A model generated the notes under the pieces. It was not told the DNA's origin. It did not search any database and worked only from the letters and a program-made list of their open reading frames with translations. The translations under genes and the position numbers were made by a program. A stretch of 64,000 bases of DNA from Streptomyces griseus (lineage in GTDB: Bacteria; Actinomycetota; Actinomycetes; Streptomycetales; Streptomycetaceae): NCBI RefSeq assembly GCF_001715295.1, contig NZ_MDKB01000001.1, positions 589,536 through 653,535 on the forward strand, in the 5' to 3' direction. Positions 49,654 through 58,962 of the stretch are shown piece after piece; positions within the stretch are counted from its first letter, which is position 1, and every line of letters begins with the position of its first letter.

Positions 49654-50451
49654 TCAGTTCGACTCGGCGGTCTCCCGGTCCGGTGGCTCCAGCCGCGGGG
49701 CCAGCCACGTCGGTACCCCGCCGAGCAGCCGGAACAGCCGGCCGGCCTCGGCGCGCAGCCGGGCCGCCTCGGTACCCGTCTCGGTGTCCGCGAGCGAGAT
49801 GAGGGCCGGGGCCGTACCGACGAGGTAGCCCAGCTCCTCCCTGATCCGCAGGGACTCCGCGAAGCCGTGCCGCGCCTCCGCGAGCTCGCCCTCGCGCAGC
49901 GCCAGCGAGGCGAGGTGCCGCCAGGTGGAGGAGAGCAGCAGCTCGTCGCCCTGTGCCAGCGCTCCGGCGTGGGCCCTGCGGTAGGCGGCGAGGGCGGACT
50001 GCGGCGCGTCGGCGATGTTCTGCGCGATCAGGCCCCGGCGCAGGTCCAGCACGGGGCGGCCCGGAGCCGTGGGGGAGAGCAGTGCCGCCGCCCGGCTCAG
50101 CGCCACGCTCGCCTCGTCGGCCCGGTCGCGTACGCCGAGGAGGGTGGAGGCGTAGGCGAGGTAGCCGCGCTCGCAGGCGGCCGTGCCGCGTTCGGTGTCG
50201 TCGTGGGCGAGCGCCTCGGCCGTGCGCAGCGCGTCCTCCGCGTCGGTCCAGCCGGTGCCGGTGTAGAGGCACCGCTCGATCAGCAGGGAGGTGCGCTGCA
50301 GTGCGGCGGCCGGGTCGGCCGACGCGTCGGGTTCGAGCAGCGCGGCCGCGTCGGTCCAGCAGGCGCGTGAGCGCAGCCGCCATACGGCTGTCTGGAGCGG
50401 CGGATCGTCGTCTGCTGTGGTTCCCGTGCCGGACATGGCGGTGTGCGCCAC
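49654..50451 (-). CDS. TPR-like hypothetical protein
   Basis: A 265-residue, Ala- and Leu-rich helical protein; pairs such as DAEDALRTAEALAHDDTERGTAACERGYLAYAST and AEARHGFAESLRIREELGYLVGTAPALISLADTE read like tetratricopeptide repeats. GTG 50451 follows GGGGAGGG; an ATG 15 bases later lacks a site. No function can be named. It is on the same strand as the PucR gene upstream but 149 bases apart. Confidence 0.78.
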   Translation of the reverse strand: MAHTAMSGTGTTADDDPPLQTAVWRLRSRACWTDAAALLEPDASADPAAALQRTSLLIERCLYTGTGWTDAEDALRTAEALAHDDTERGTAACERGYLAYASTLLGVRDRADEASVALSRAAALLSPTAPGRPVLDLRRGLIAQNIADAPQSALAAYRRAHAGALAQGDELLLSSTWRHLASLALREGELAEARHGFAESLRIREELGYLVGTAPALISLADTETGTEAARLRAEAGRLFRLLGGVPTWLAPRLEPPDRETAESN

Positions 50452-50600
50452 ATTGCCCTCCCCGAGCGCGCCGTCGAGCTGTTGGGTCCTGGCGCATCTC
50501 AGCACGGATCGGCACGCCGGGCCAAGGGGTCGGATCGATGTCAGGTGAAAGATTTCACAATCGCCGTCGCCCCCTCCCGGTCGCCGGAGGTGCCCGGAGG

Positions 50601-52355
50601 TCAGCTCATACGCAGGGCGAGGAAGAAGTCGAGCTTGTCCTCGAGGCGCGAAAGGTCACGCCCCGTCAACTGCTCGATTCGTCCGACGCGGTAGCGCAGC
50701 GTGTTGACGTGCAGGTGCAGCCGGGCGGCGCAGCGGGTCCACGAGCCGTCGCAGTCGAGGAAGGCCTCGAGTGTCTCGATCAGCTCGGCGCGGTGGCGCC
50801 GGTCGTAGTCGCGCAGCGGGTCGAGGAGGCGGGCGGTGAAGGCGCGGCGGACGTCGTCCGGCACGAAGGGCAGCAACAGGACGTGCGAGGCGAGCTCGTG
50901 GTGCCCGGCGGCGCAGACCCGGCCCGGGCGGGCCGCCGCGACCCGGCGGGCGTGCCGGGCCTCCTCCAGGGCCCCCCGCAGGCCTTCGGCGGAGTGAACG
51001 GCGGCGCTGAAACCCAGGGTCAGGCGGCCGTCGTCCGCCAGCCCCGCGGAGAGCGGTTCACGGACCCCGGCGAGCAGGGCCTCGGCGTGGAGCTCGACGT
51101 CCTCCCGCCGCGGGGCGTCCGCCACTGCTACGGGCCCACCCGCCTCACCCGCGCCACCGGCCGGTCCGCTGCCTGCGGTGGCCTCGGCGGGGGAGACGGC
51201 CGGCAGCGGCACGAGCGCCACGGCCTCGTCGCCGGCGTGCGCCACGGCGATCCGGTCCGTGGAGTCGGGGCCGGCCACCGAGGGGTCGACGAGGATCTCC
51301 TCCAGCAGGGCCTGGGCGGCCCGGGCGCCCGACGGGTCCCCGTCCGGGCCCTGCCCGGCCCACTCGACACGGGCCACGACGACCTGCCAGTGCGGTGCCG
51401 TACCCAGGCCGGGCAGCAGGACCGGGGCGGCCACCCGCAGCCTGGCGGCGATCTCGGCCGGTGCCGCGCCCGTCTGGACGAGTTCCAGGACCTCCTGGGC
51501 GAGCCGGCGGCGTACCGTCCGGGCGGCGTCGCGGCGGTCGCGTTCGACCGCGATCAGCTGCGTGACGCCCTGGAGCAGGTCCAGCCGGGCGGCCGGCCAG
51601 TCGCCCGCGTCGGCCTCGACGGCCAGCAGCCAGTCCGAGAGCACCGACTCACGCACGTCGTGGGGCGGTACGGGGTCCGCGCCGCGCCCGTCGTTCCGGA
51701 TGGGGAACAGCGCGTACGTCGTGCCGTCGACCTCGGCGCGGTACGGGCCCCGGCGGCCGGTGCGCGTGGCGGCGAGGTGCCGGCCGGCGAGCGCCGCGCC
51801 GACGTGGCTCGCCAGCGGTTCACCCGCCCCGGCGACCTGGCGCCCGGTGGGGGAGAGGACCCAGGCCCGCAGATCCAGGTCGGAGGTGAGCAGGTCGAGG
51901 ACGACCTCGGGTCCGCCGCCCGCCGGTCCCGAGGTCATCAGCCGGCGATGCCGGTCGACGACGGCGGCCAGGTCCCCGGCCCGCTCGCCGGACACCTGGC
52001 GCACCACGTGCTCGGTGATCGTCGCGAAGGCGACGGTCTCGTGCACGACGAAGAGCGGCAGCCGGTGCTTCAGGCACGCCTCGACCAGGTCGTCCGGGAC
52101 CGGCCCGAGCTCCGCCTCGCCCGCGGCGAGGCCCGCGACCCCGGCGCCCGCCAGGATCCGGACGAACGGTTCGGAGTCCGAGGCGTCCCGGCGCCAGGCC
52201 ATGCCCGTCAGGACGAGTTCGCCGCCGGAGAGATAGCGGCTGGGGTCGCGCAGGTCGGTCGTCATGACGCCCCGGACCGAACGGTCCAGCTCGTCCTCCC
52301 CGCCGAGCAGCCGCAGGCCCAGCGCGTCGGTGTCCAGCAGTGCGCGGAGCCGCAT
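50601..52355 (-). CDS. PucR-family transcriptional regulator
   Basis: A 584-residue regulator: PucR N-terminal purine-catabolism domain (residues about 1-130, LRALLDTDALGLRLLGGEDELDRSVRGVMTTDLRDPSRYLSGGELVLTG), a GGDEF-like middle region, and the C-terminal PucR helix-turn-helix ETLEAFLDCDGSWTRCAARLHLHVNTLRYRVGRIEQLTGRDL. PucR proteins control purine degradation. Divergent from the xanthine dehydrogenase remnant and the purine permease, which are its natural targets. Confidence 0.94.
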   Translation of the reverse strand: MRLRALLDTDALGLRLLGGEDELDRSVRGVMTTDLRDPSRYLSGGELVLTGMAWRRDASDSEPFVRILAGAGVAGLAAGEAELGPVPDDLVEACLKHRLPLFVVHETVAFATITEHVVRQVSGERAGDLAAVVDRHRRLMTSGPAGGGPEVVLDLLTSDLDLRAWVLSPTGRQVAGAGEPLASHVGAALAGRHLAATRTGRRGPYRAEVDGTTYALFPIRNDGRGADPVPPHDVRESVLSDWLLAVEADAGDWPAARLDLLQGVTQLIAVERDRRDAARTVRRRLAQEVLELVQTGAAPAEIAARLRVAAPVLLPGLGTAPHWQVVVARVEWAGQGPDGDPSGARAAQALLEEILVDPSVAGPDSTDRIAVAHAGDEAVALVPLPAVSPAEATAGSGPAGGAGEAGGPVAVADAPRREDVELHAEALLAGVREPLSAGLADDGRLTLGFSAAVHSAEGLRGALEEARHARRVAAARPGRVCAAGHHELASHVLLLPFVPDDVRRAFTARLLDPLRDYDRRHRAELIETLEAFLDCDGSWTRCAARLHLHVNTLRYRVGRIEQLTGRDLSRLEDKLDFFLALRMS

Positions 52356-52623
52356 CGTCGGTTGCCGCCGATCTTCTTGGTTGGGGCGGGGGACAGCTGG
52401 GGATACCGGTGGATCGCCGTGCGGTTGCCGATACCCGCCATTCGTTCGAATCTACAAGACGAGGACGGCGGCCAGCCAATTCCTTCATGGTTTCGGTGAC
52501 TGCACCGGGTGGTCCCAGGCTTGTGTACTGGCTCACACCCCGCGTGAACAGGACATGAACGGCAGGTCCGGGCCGGGCCGAGCCCCAGCTCCGGGGAACG
52601 ACCGATCGAGAAGAGAGCCACGC
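52356..52623. promoter_or_regulatory. Divergent control region between pucR-type gene and the xdh remnant
   Basis: 268 bases with relatively AT-rich patches, where the PucR protein would be expected to act. No clear operator could be picked out by eye. Confidence 0.4.
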
Positions 52624-53100
52624 ATGGACTTCCTCCGCCGCGCCCGCCGGGAGGAGGCGCGCGCCGCGACGGCCGGGCACCGGGCGGCCGCGCCTCTCGC
52701 GGGTGGCACCCACATCCCGGCCGGATCCGACGTCACGGTCGTCGGACGCGCCTGCGCCCAGGACGTCGGCAGGGCCCCCGGTACGCTGCCGGCCGAGAGG
52801 CGGGGCAGGGGCGGCCGGGGCCGGGGAGGCACCGTCACGGAGGAGACCGCCCTCGACCCGAACACCGCGAAGGTACGAGCCCCGTCCCCCACGGGCCACC
52901 TCGTCCCCGCCCCCCTCGACACGGCGCCCGTCCCGGTCGACGTGCTCGGACCCGCCGACGACCACGCCCCGTACGGGCTGTGCGGCGTCGGCGAGGCTCC
53001 CACCCCGTCCACCCCGGCCGCCCTCGCGGCGACCGGGGAGGCGACGGGACGCGAGCGCGGCAGGACACCGGCGCGCCCCGGGCGCCTCACCGGTACCTGA
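52624..53100 (+). pseudogene. Composite remnant of a xanthine dehydrogenase operon (FAD-subunit start fused to molybdenum-subunit end)
   Basis: A 158-codon open frame. Residues 1-29 match the start of XdhB/CoxM-type FAD subunits: MDFLRxAxxEEAxAA, then APLAGGT. The last 70 residues match the end of the molybdopterin subunit: TVTEETALDPNTAKVR, LVPAPLDTAPVPVDVLGPADDHAPYGLCGVGEAPTPSTPAAL, and the LTGT ending. The middle (about 37-69) fits neither well. The simplest reading is an in-frame deletion of the rest of the FAD subunit, the whole iron-sulfur subunit and most of the Mo subunit. No enzyme can be made; whether the short protein is expressed is unknown. Confidence 0.8.
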
Positions 53101-53315
53101 CGAGCCGCCCCGCCCTTCCGGGCGGTGCGCGCCCGCGGCGGACGTCACACGTCCCGCGCCGCGCACCGTCCGGAGCTCAGCGCACCACCGCTCAGCCTGC
53201 ATCACGTAGTCCGTCCCGGGCCGTCCCCCGGGTCGTGCCGCCGCGCAGTCATCCCAAATCCCGCAGTCACACAGCTCCACGCGGGTGCCCCTGTGAACCT
53301 TGGGAGTCAGGCAAC

Positions 53316-54773
53316 ATGACCCAGCAGTCAGTGGAATCCAGGACGAGCGCGCAGGACGCGGGCCCCGGCCCGCGCCTTCCCGCCGGACGGTCCTGGCTCG
53401 ACCGGTACTTCCACATATCCGAGAGGGGATCGACCGTCGCGCGTGAGGTGCGCGGCGGAGTCACGACCTTCATGGCGATGGCGTACATCCTCCTGCTCAA
53501 CCCGCTCATCCTGGGCGGCAAGGACGTCGACGGGCAGGTGCTCGGGCAGTCCGGACTGATCACCGCCACCGCCCTCGCGGCGGCGGCCACCACCCTGCTG
53601 ATGGGCTTCGTCGGCAAGGTCCCCCTCGCGCTCGCCGCCGGTCTGAGCGTCTCCGGGGTACTCGCCTCGCAGGTCGCCCCCGCCATGACGTGGCCCCAGG
53701 CCATGGGCATGTGCGTGGTCTACGGGCTCGTGATCTGCCTGCTGGTCGTCACCGGCCTGCGCGAACTGATCATGAACGCGATCCCGCTCGCGCTGAAGCA
53801 CGGCATCACCATCGGCATCGGCCTCTTCATCACCCTCATCGGGCTGTTCAAGGCCGGGTTCGTCCACAAGGGAACGGCGACCCCGCTCTCCCTCGGACCC
53901 GCCGGCGAGCTCGCGGGCTGGCCCGTACTCGTCTTCGCGGTGACCCTGCTGCTCATCTTCATGCTGCAGGCGCGGAACATCCCCGGAGCGATCCTGATCG
54001 GCATCCTCGTCGGCACCCTGGCCGCGGTCGTGGTCAACGCCGTCGCCGACATCGACCCCAAGGCCTGGAGCAGCGGTCCGCCCGAGCTGAGCGGCAGCGC
54101 GGTCTCCTCACCGGACTTCTCGCTCTTCGGGAACGTCGACCTCGGCGGCTGGGGCGACGTCGGTGCCATGACGGTCGGCATGATCGTCTTCACGCTCGTG
54201 CTGGCCGGCTTCTTCGACGCCATGGCCACCATCATCGGTGTCGGCACCGAGGCCGAGCTCGCGGACGACAGGGGCCGGATGCCGGGCCTGTCGAAGGCCC
54301 TGTTCATCGACGGCGCGGGCGGTGCGATCGGCGGTGTCGCCGGGGGCTCCGGGCAGACCGTGTTCGTCGAGTCGGCGACCGGGGTGGGGGAGGGTGCCCG
54401 CACCGGGCTCGCTTCCGTCGTCACGGGTCTCTTCTTCGCCGCCTGCCTCTTCTTCACCCCGCTCACCGCGATCGTGCCGGCCGAGGTCGCCTCCGCGGCC
54501 CTGGTCGTGATCGGCGCCATGATGATGCAGAACGCCCGGCACGTCGACTGGAGCGACCGCTCCGTGGCCGTGCCGGTCTTCCTCACCGTGGTCCTGATGC
54601 CGTTCACGTACACCATCACCACCGGAGTGGCCGCGGGCGTCATCGCGTACTCCGCCATCAAGCTCGCGCAGGGCAGGCCCCGTGAGGTGGGCGTCTTCAT
54701 GTGGGTCCTGACGCTGGTGTTCCTGGTCTACTTCGCCCTGAACCCCATCGAGACCTGGCTGGGCGTCAGGTGA
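53316..54773 (+). CDS. NCS2-family purine permease (AzgA/PbuG-like)
   Basis: A 485-residue permease with about 12 hydrophobic segments. REVRGGVTTFMAMAYILLLNPLIL at the N-terminus, ALAAGLSVSG, the repeated core ALKHGITIGIGLFITLIGL, FFDAMATIIGVGTEAEL, and the GGSGQTVFVESATGVGEGARTG element are typical of AzgA-like adenine/guanine/hypoxanthine transporters; the EST element in the family is ESA here. ATG 53316 follows GGGAG. It outlived the xdh genes next to it, so imported purine bases probably enter salvage or another catabolic locus. Confidence 0.94.
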   Translation: MTQQSVESRTSAQDAGPGPRLPAGRSWLDRYFHISERGSTVAREVRGGVTTFMAMAYILLLNPLILGGKDVDGQVLGQSGLITATALAAAATTLLMGFVGKVPLALAAGLSVSGVLASQVAPAMTWPQAMGMCVVYGLVICLLVVTGLRELIMNAIPLALKHGITIGIGLFITLIGLFKAGFVHKGTATPLSLGPAGELAGWPVLVFAVTLLLIFMLQARNIPGAILIGILVGTLAAVVVNAVADIDPKAWSSGPPELSGSAVSSPDFSLFGNVDLGGWGDVGAMTVGMIVFTLVLAGFFDAMATIIGVGTEAELADDRGRMPGLSKALFIDGAGGAIGGVAGGSGQTVFVESATGVGEGARTGLASVVTGLFFAACLFFTPLTAIVPAEVASAALVVIGAMMMQNARHVDWSDRSVAVPVFLTVVLMPFTYTITTGVAAGVIAYSAIKLAQGRPREVGVFMWVLTLVFLVYFALNPIETWLGVR

Positions 54774-55001
54774 CGTAGCCCGGGACGCCCGGTACGCGGC
54801 CGGTTCCGCGCACCCGGTGTCCGCCACCGCCCCTGCCCCGCGGCCGGCGGGGCGGGAGCGGTCGCGGACCGGGCACCCGAGGGGCGTCCCCCGCCGCGCT
54901 GTCCCCCGGCGCCCGGTTCGTCCCGGGCGGGTAGCCGCCACGGCGGCTTCACGCCAGTGAGAAGCCGTCCGCGGCCCGGTGTTTACCGGTAGATCAGCTG
55001 C

Positions 55002-58000
55002 ATGACCTTCTCCCTCTCCTTCGTTTCCGGCCGGGCGAGACCCGCTCGCGCGGGGTGCAGAGCTCTCCTCATAGCGACCTCGGTCGCCCTCGTGAGTGGC
55101 GTCCTGCTCCCCGCGGCGGGCTCCGCCACCGCCGCCCCGCAGCCCCCGGCCGAAGCCCGCCCCGCGGTCCGGACGAGTGACTACGACATCACCCTGGTCA
55201 CCGGGGACGTCGTCCACTACTCCGACGGCCCGGGCGGCCAGGACACCGTCACCGTGGACCGGCCCGACGGCGCCACGGGCGGGGTCCACGTGCAGCAGGC
55301 CGGGGAGGACATCCACGTCCTGCCCGACGAGGCGAGCGACCTCGTCGCGGCGGGGAAGCTCGACCGCCGGCTGTTCGACGTCTCCGCGCTGGTGCGGATG
55401 GGCTACGACGACGAGCGCTCCGGCGGCATCCCCCTGATCGCCACCTACCAGGCGGGCACGGCGCGTTCGCTGCCCGCCGCACCGCGCGGCAGCAGGACGG
55501 TCCGGCAGCTGGAGTCGATCCGGGGCGCCGCCCTGAAGGCCGACAAGGACGACGCCCGCGCCTTCTGGAGCGACATCACCCGCGGCGCGAAGAGCCGTGC
55601 GCTGGACGACGGTATCGCCGGGCTCTGGCTCGACGGCCGGGCCGAGGCGGCGCTCAGGGACTCCGTACCCCAGGTCGGCGCCCCGCAGGCCTGGGCGGCC
55701 GGCTACGACGGCAAGGGCACCACGGTCGCCGTTCTGGACACGGGCATCGACGCCACGCACCCGGACGTCAAGGATCGCGTCAGGAAGACCAGGAGCTTCG
55801 TGCCCGGCGAGGAGGTCACCGACAGGAACGGTCACGGCACCCACGTCGCCTCCACCATCGCCGGGTCGGGCGCCGCGTCGGGCGGCGCGAACAAGGGCGT
55901 CGCCCCCGCCGCCGACCTGATCGTCGGCAAGGTACTCGGTGACGACGGCTCCGGAGCCGACTCCGGCATCATCGAGGCCATGGAGTGGGCGAAGGCCGAA
56001 GGCGCCGACGTCGTCTCCATGAGCCTCGGCTCCAGCATCCCGGACGACGGCACCGACCCGATGGCGCAGGCGGTCGACGCCCTCTCCGCCGACGGCGGGC
56101 CGCTCTTCGTGATCGCCGCCGGCAACGCCTACGGCGAGGGCACCATCGGATCGCCCGGCTCCGCCGCCGAGGCGCTCACCGTCGCCGCCGTCGACAAGCA
56201 CGACGACCGCGCGGACTTCTCCTCCATGGGCCCGCTCGTCAGGTCGCAGGGACTGAAGCCCGACCTCTCCGCCCCGGGCGTCGGCATCGAGGCCGCCGCC
56301 TCCCAGGCGGTCCCCGGCATCGAGGGCATGTACCAGGCGATGTCCGGTACCTCGATGGCCACTCCGCACGTCGCGGGCGCCGCCGCCATCCTGAAGCAGC
56401 GTCACCCCGACTGGTCCGGCCGGCGCGTCAAGGACGCGCTGATGGCCTCCTCGAAGCTGCTGCCCTCCTACACACCGTACGAGCAGGGCACCGGCCGGCT
56501 CGACGTGAAGGCGGCGGTCGACACGACGGTCGAGGCCACCGGCTCCGTCGAGGTGGCGTCCTACGCCTGGCCGCACAGCGCGTCCGACCCGGTCGCCGAG
56601 CGCACCCTCACCTACCGCAACACCGGCGCGCGGGACGTCACCCTCGGCCTGGCCACCGACACGGACTCCGCGGCGTACACCCTGTCCACGTCCACGCTGA
56701 CCGTCCCGGCGGGCTCCACCGCCGAGGCGGTGCTGTCGCTGGATCCCTCCCGGGTCCCGAACGGCACCCGGTTCTCCGGCCAGGTCATCGCCGAGGACGC
56801 GGCCGGCACCGTCGTCGCGCACACCGGCTTCGCCATGGACAAGGAGCGGGAGCTCCACGACCTCACGCTCCGCCTCCGCGACCGGTCCGGCGACCCGATG
56901 ACCGGCAACGTCGTCATCGCCGCGCTCGGCGACCCGGAACTGAACGTCGTCGCGGTCCAGGGGGACACCACCCTGCGACTGCCGCCGGGCAACTACACCG
57001 CGTGGACCACGGTCGACGTCGACGGTGACCGCGCCGACTCCAGGGCCGTGGCCTTCCTCGCCGCCCCCGAGACCGTCCTCGACGAGCCCACCACCGTCAC
57101 CCTCGACGCGTCGAAGGCCCGCAAGGTCAGCGTGCGCACGCCCCGGGAGACCGAGAACCGTCAGCTGCGCTACGACATGGCGCGCACCGCCCCGGACGGC
57201 ACCGTCCAGCGTGACGCCTACCAGATCCCGGCCGTGTACGACCAGGTGTGGGCCAGCCCCACGAAGAAGGTGACCGAGGGCGGCTTCAGCTTCCTCACGC
57301 GGTGGCGGCAGGGCGAGGAGATGATCGACGTGACGGCCGGCGGCCGTGACGTCCCGGTCACCGTGCAGGGCGGATCCCCCGTCGCCGGGGACAGCCGCCG
57401 CACGCTGGCCGGCGTGTACGCCGGCAACGGCGCGGCCTCGGACTACGCGGGCCTGCGCGTCAAGGGCAGGGCCGTCGTCATCGACCGCAGCGACGCCGTG
57501 GCCCCCGCCGACCGGCTGGCCAACGCCCTCGCCGCGGGCGCGTCGGCGCTCCTCGTCGTCCACGACGGGCGGGGCGTCCTGCTGGAGGGGTACGCCCCGT
57601 ACGGCACCGAGACCACCATTCCGGTCGTCTCCGCGCAGCGTCTCGCCGGGCGGCAGCTCGTGGAGACCGCCCGGCGAGGCGGCCCGATCTCCGTGGAGCA
57701 GCGCAGGTTCGCGCGCTACGTCTACGACCTCGTCGACCGCCACGACGGAGCGATCCCGGACCGCTCCCTGGCCTTCGCGCCCACCGCGCGGCAGCTGGCC
57801 GAGGTCGAGAACACCTTCTACGGCCATCGGGACACCCTCGGCGGGGGCTACCGCTACGACATCCCGGACTACGGCCCGGGTATCGGCTTCGAGGAGTACG
57901 AGAAGTTCCCCGGCACCCGCACCGAGTGGGTCACCCCCCTGCCGGGCGGTTCGTTCTGGTACGAGAACCACTCGGTCCTGAACCCGGAGACCTCCGAGAC

Positions 58001-58754
58001 GCTCGCCGAGATGCGCAGCGGGCGCCTGGACTACACGGCGGGCCGCACCTATCGCGACGAGTGGTTCGCGCCGGTCACCCGCCCCCGGCTGGGGACCGGG
58101 TTCTGGGGCCCCTTCCGCACCGAGTACGACGACATCCAGTTCAACATCACCCCCTGGACCGACTCCGGCGCCGGACACTCCGGTTCCATGCCGGCGGACG
58201 AGTACGACACCACCTCGTACGCCTTCTACCAGGGCGACACGCTGATCAAGAAGGGCCCGGGCCGGGCCGGTTACGCGTGGGACCTGTCCGGCGAGCGGCT
58301 GCCCTACCGGCTGGTCGTCGACTCCGCGCGGGACGCGGACACCTGGAAGACCTCCACCCGCACCCACAGCTCCTGGGAGTTCGAGTCCGGAGCCCTCGAC
58401 CCGAACGGCCCCGGCCAGGCGGACATCCCGCTGCTCCAGGTGGACCTCGACGTCGACACCGACCTCGCCGGTGACGTCCGGGCCGGCACGTGGACCGAGA
58501 TCGCCCTGGCCTCAGGAACACAGGAGTGGCTGGAGGGGGCGGTGAGCGCCGACAGGGCCTCGTTGTCGGTCAGTTACGACGACGGGGAGAACTGGAGCGC
58601 GGTGCGGCTGCGCGCGGGACGGGACGGTACCTGGACCGCCCGCTTCAGGACGCCCGCCGAGGGGGCCTCCTTCGTCTCCCTGAGGGCGCACGCGGAGGCC
58701 GGCGGCGGACTGGCCGTCGACCAGGAGATCATCAGGGCCTTCGGCCTGAAGTGA
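55002..58754 (+). CDS. Secreted subtilisin-like serine protease (S8) with PA domain
   Basis: A 1250-residue exported protease. Signal peptide to about residue 45 (ending SATAA), then a propeptide. The catalytic triad is Asp246 in VAVLDTGIDATHP, His278 in NGHGTHVAS and Ser451 in SGTSMATPHVAG. A protease-associated (PA) domain lies around residues 800-890 (YAGLRVKGRAVVIDR...IPVVSAQRLAGRQL), and the long C-terminal part is beta-rich, of the kind that binds substrate or wall. No ribosome site is clear before ATG 55002. Monocistronic by spacing. Confidence 0.95.
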   Translation: MTFSLSFVSGRARPARAGCRALLIATSVALVSGVLLPAAGSATAAPQPPAEARPAVRTSDYDITLVTGDVVHYSDGPGGQDTVTVDRPDGATGGVHVQQAGEDIHVLPDEASDLVAAGKLDRRLFDVSALVRMGYDDERSGGIPLIATYQAGTARSLPAAPRGSRTVRQLESIRGAALKADKDDARAFWSDITRGAKSRALDDGIAGLWLDGRAEAALRDSVPQVGAPQAWAAGYDGKGTTVAVLDTGIDATHPDVKDRVRKTRSFVPGEEVTDRNGHGTHVASTIAGSGAASGGANKGVAPAADLIVGKVLGDDGSGADSGIIEAMEWAKAEGADVVSMSLGSSIPDDGTDPMAQAVDALSADGGPLFVIAAGNAYGEGTIGSPGSAAEALTVAAVDKHDDRADFSSMGPLVRSQGLKPDLSAPGVGIEAAASQAVPGIEGMYQAMSGTSMATPHVAGAAAILKQRHPDWSGRRVKDALMASSKLLPSYTPYEQGTGRLDVKAAVDTTVEATGSVEVASYAWPHSASDPVAERTLTYRNTGARDVTLGLATDTDSAAYTLSTSTLTVPAGSTAEAVLSLDPSRVPNGTRFSGQVIAEDAAGTVVAHTGFAMDKERELHDLTLRLRDRSGDPMTGNVVIAALGDPELNVVAVQGDTTLRLPPGNYTAWTTVDVDGDRADSRAVAFLAAPETVLDEPTTVTLDASKARKVSVRTPRETENRQLRYDMARTAPDGTVQRDAYQIPAVYDQVWASPTKKVTEGGFSFLTRWRQGEEMIDVTAGGRDVPVTVQGGSPVAGDSRRTLAGVYAGNGAASDYAGLRVKGRAVVIDRSDAVAPADRLANALAAGASALLVVHDGRGVLLEGYAPYGTETTIPVVSAQRLAGRQLVETARRGGPISVEQRRFARYVYDLVDRHDGAIPDRSLAFAPTARQLAEVENTFYGHRDTLGGGYRYDIPDYGPGIGFEEYEKFPGTRTEWVTPLPGGSFWYENHSVLNPETSETLAEMRSGRLDYTAGRTYRDEWFAPVTRPRLGTGFWGPFRTEYDDIQFNITPWTDSGAGHSGSMPADEYDTTSYAFYQGDTLIKKGPGRAGYAWDLSGERLPYRLVVDSARDADTWKTSTRTHSSWEFESGALDPNGPGQADIPLLQVDLDVDTDLAGDVRAGTWTEIALASGTQEWLEGAVSADRASLSVSYDDGENWSAVRLRAGRDGTWTARFRTPAEGASFVSLRAHAEAGGGLAVDQEIIRAFGLK

Positions 58755-58772
58755 CCCCGACGGCGCGCGGAC

Positions 58773-58802
58773 GCCACCTCCGGGGCGTGCCCCGGAGGTG
58801 GC
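58773..58802 (+). terminator. Terminator of the subtilase gene
   Basis: GCCACCTCCGGGG at 58773-58785 pairs perfectly with 58790-58802 across a four-base loop, 19 bases after the stop codon. Confidence 0.88.
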
Positions 58803-58856
58803 GCCGTCCGCCCGGGAGGCAGGCCGGGCGGCGTCCGGTGCGTGCGCGCGCAGGAC

Positions 58857-58897
58857 GTGGGGCCGCCCCGGTACGGGAAGTACCGGGGCGGCCCCAC
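58857..58897 (-). terminator. Terminator of the amidase gene
   Basis: A perfect 18-base stem (58857-58874 with 58880-58897) and five-base loop, downstream of the minus-strand amidase stop. Confidence 0.85.
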
Positions 58898-58962
58898 TGC
58901 GTGGCAGGCGGGACGCGGAACACGCCTGAGTGCCCGGGCCCGGCGCGCGGCCCGGGCGCGGG

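Noticed and set aside
54108..58367. A 1419-codon open frame on the minus strand across the permease and subtilase genes
   Set aside because: It is the antisense shadow of two well-recognised plus-strand genes. Its translation is Gly/Val/Asp/His-rich without any domain, as expected when GC-rich codons are read from the other strand.
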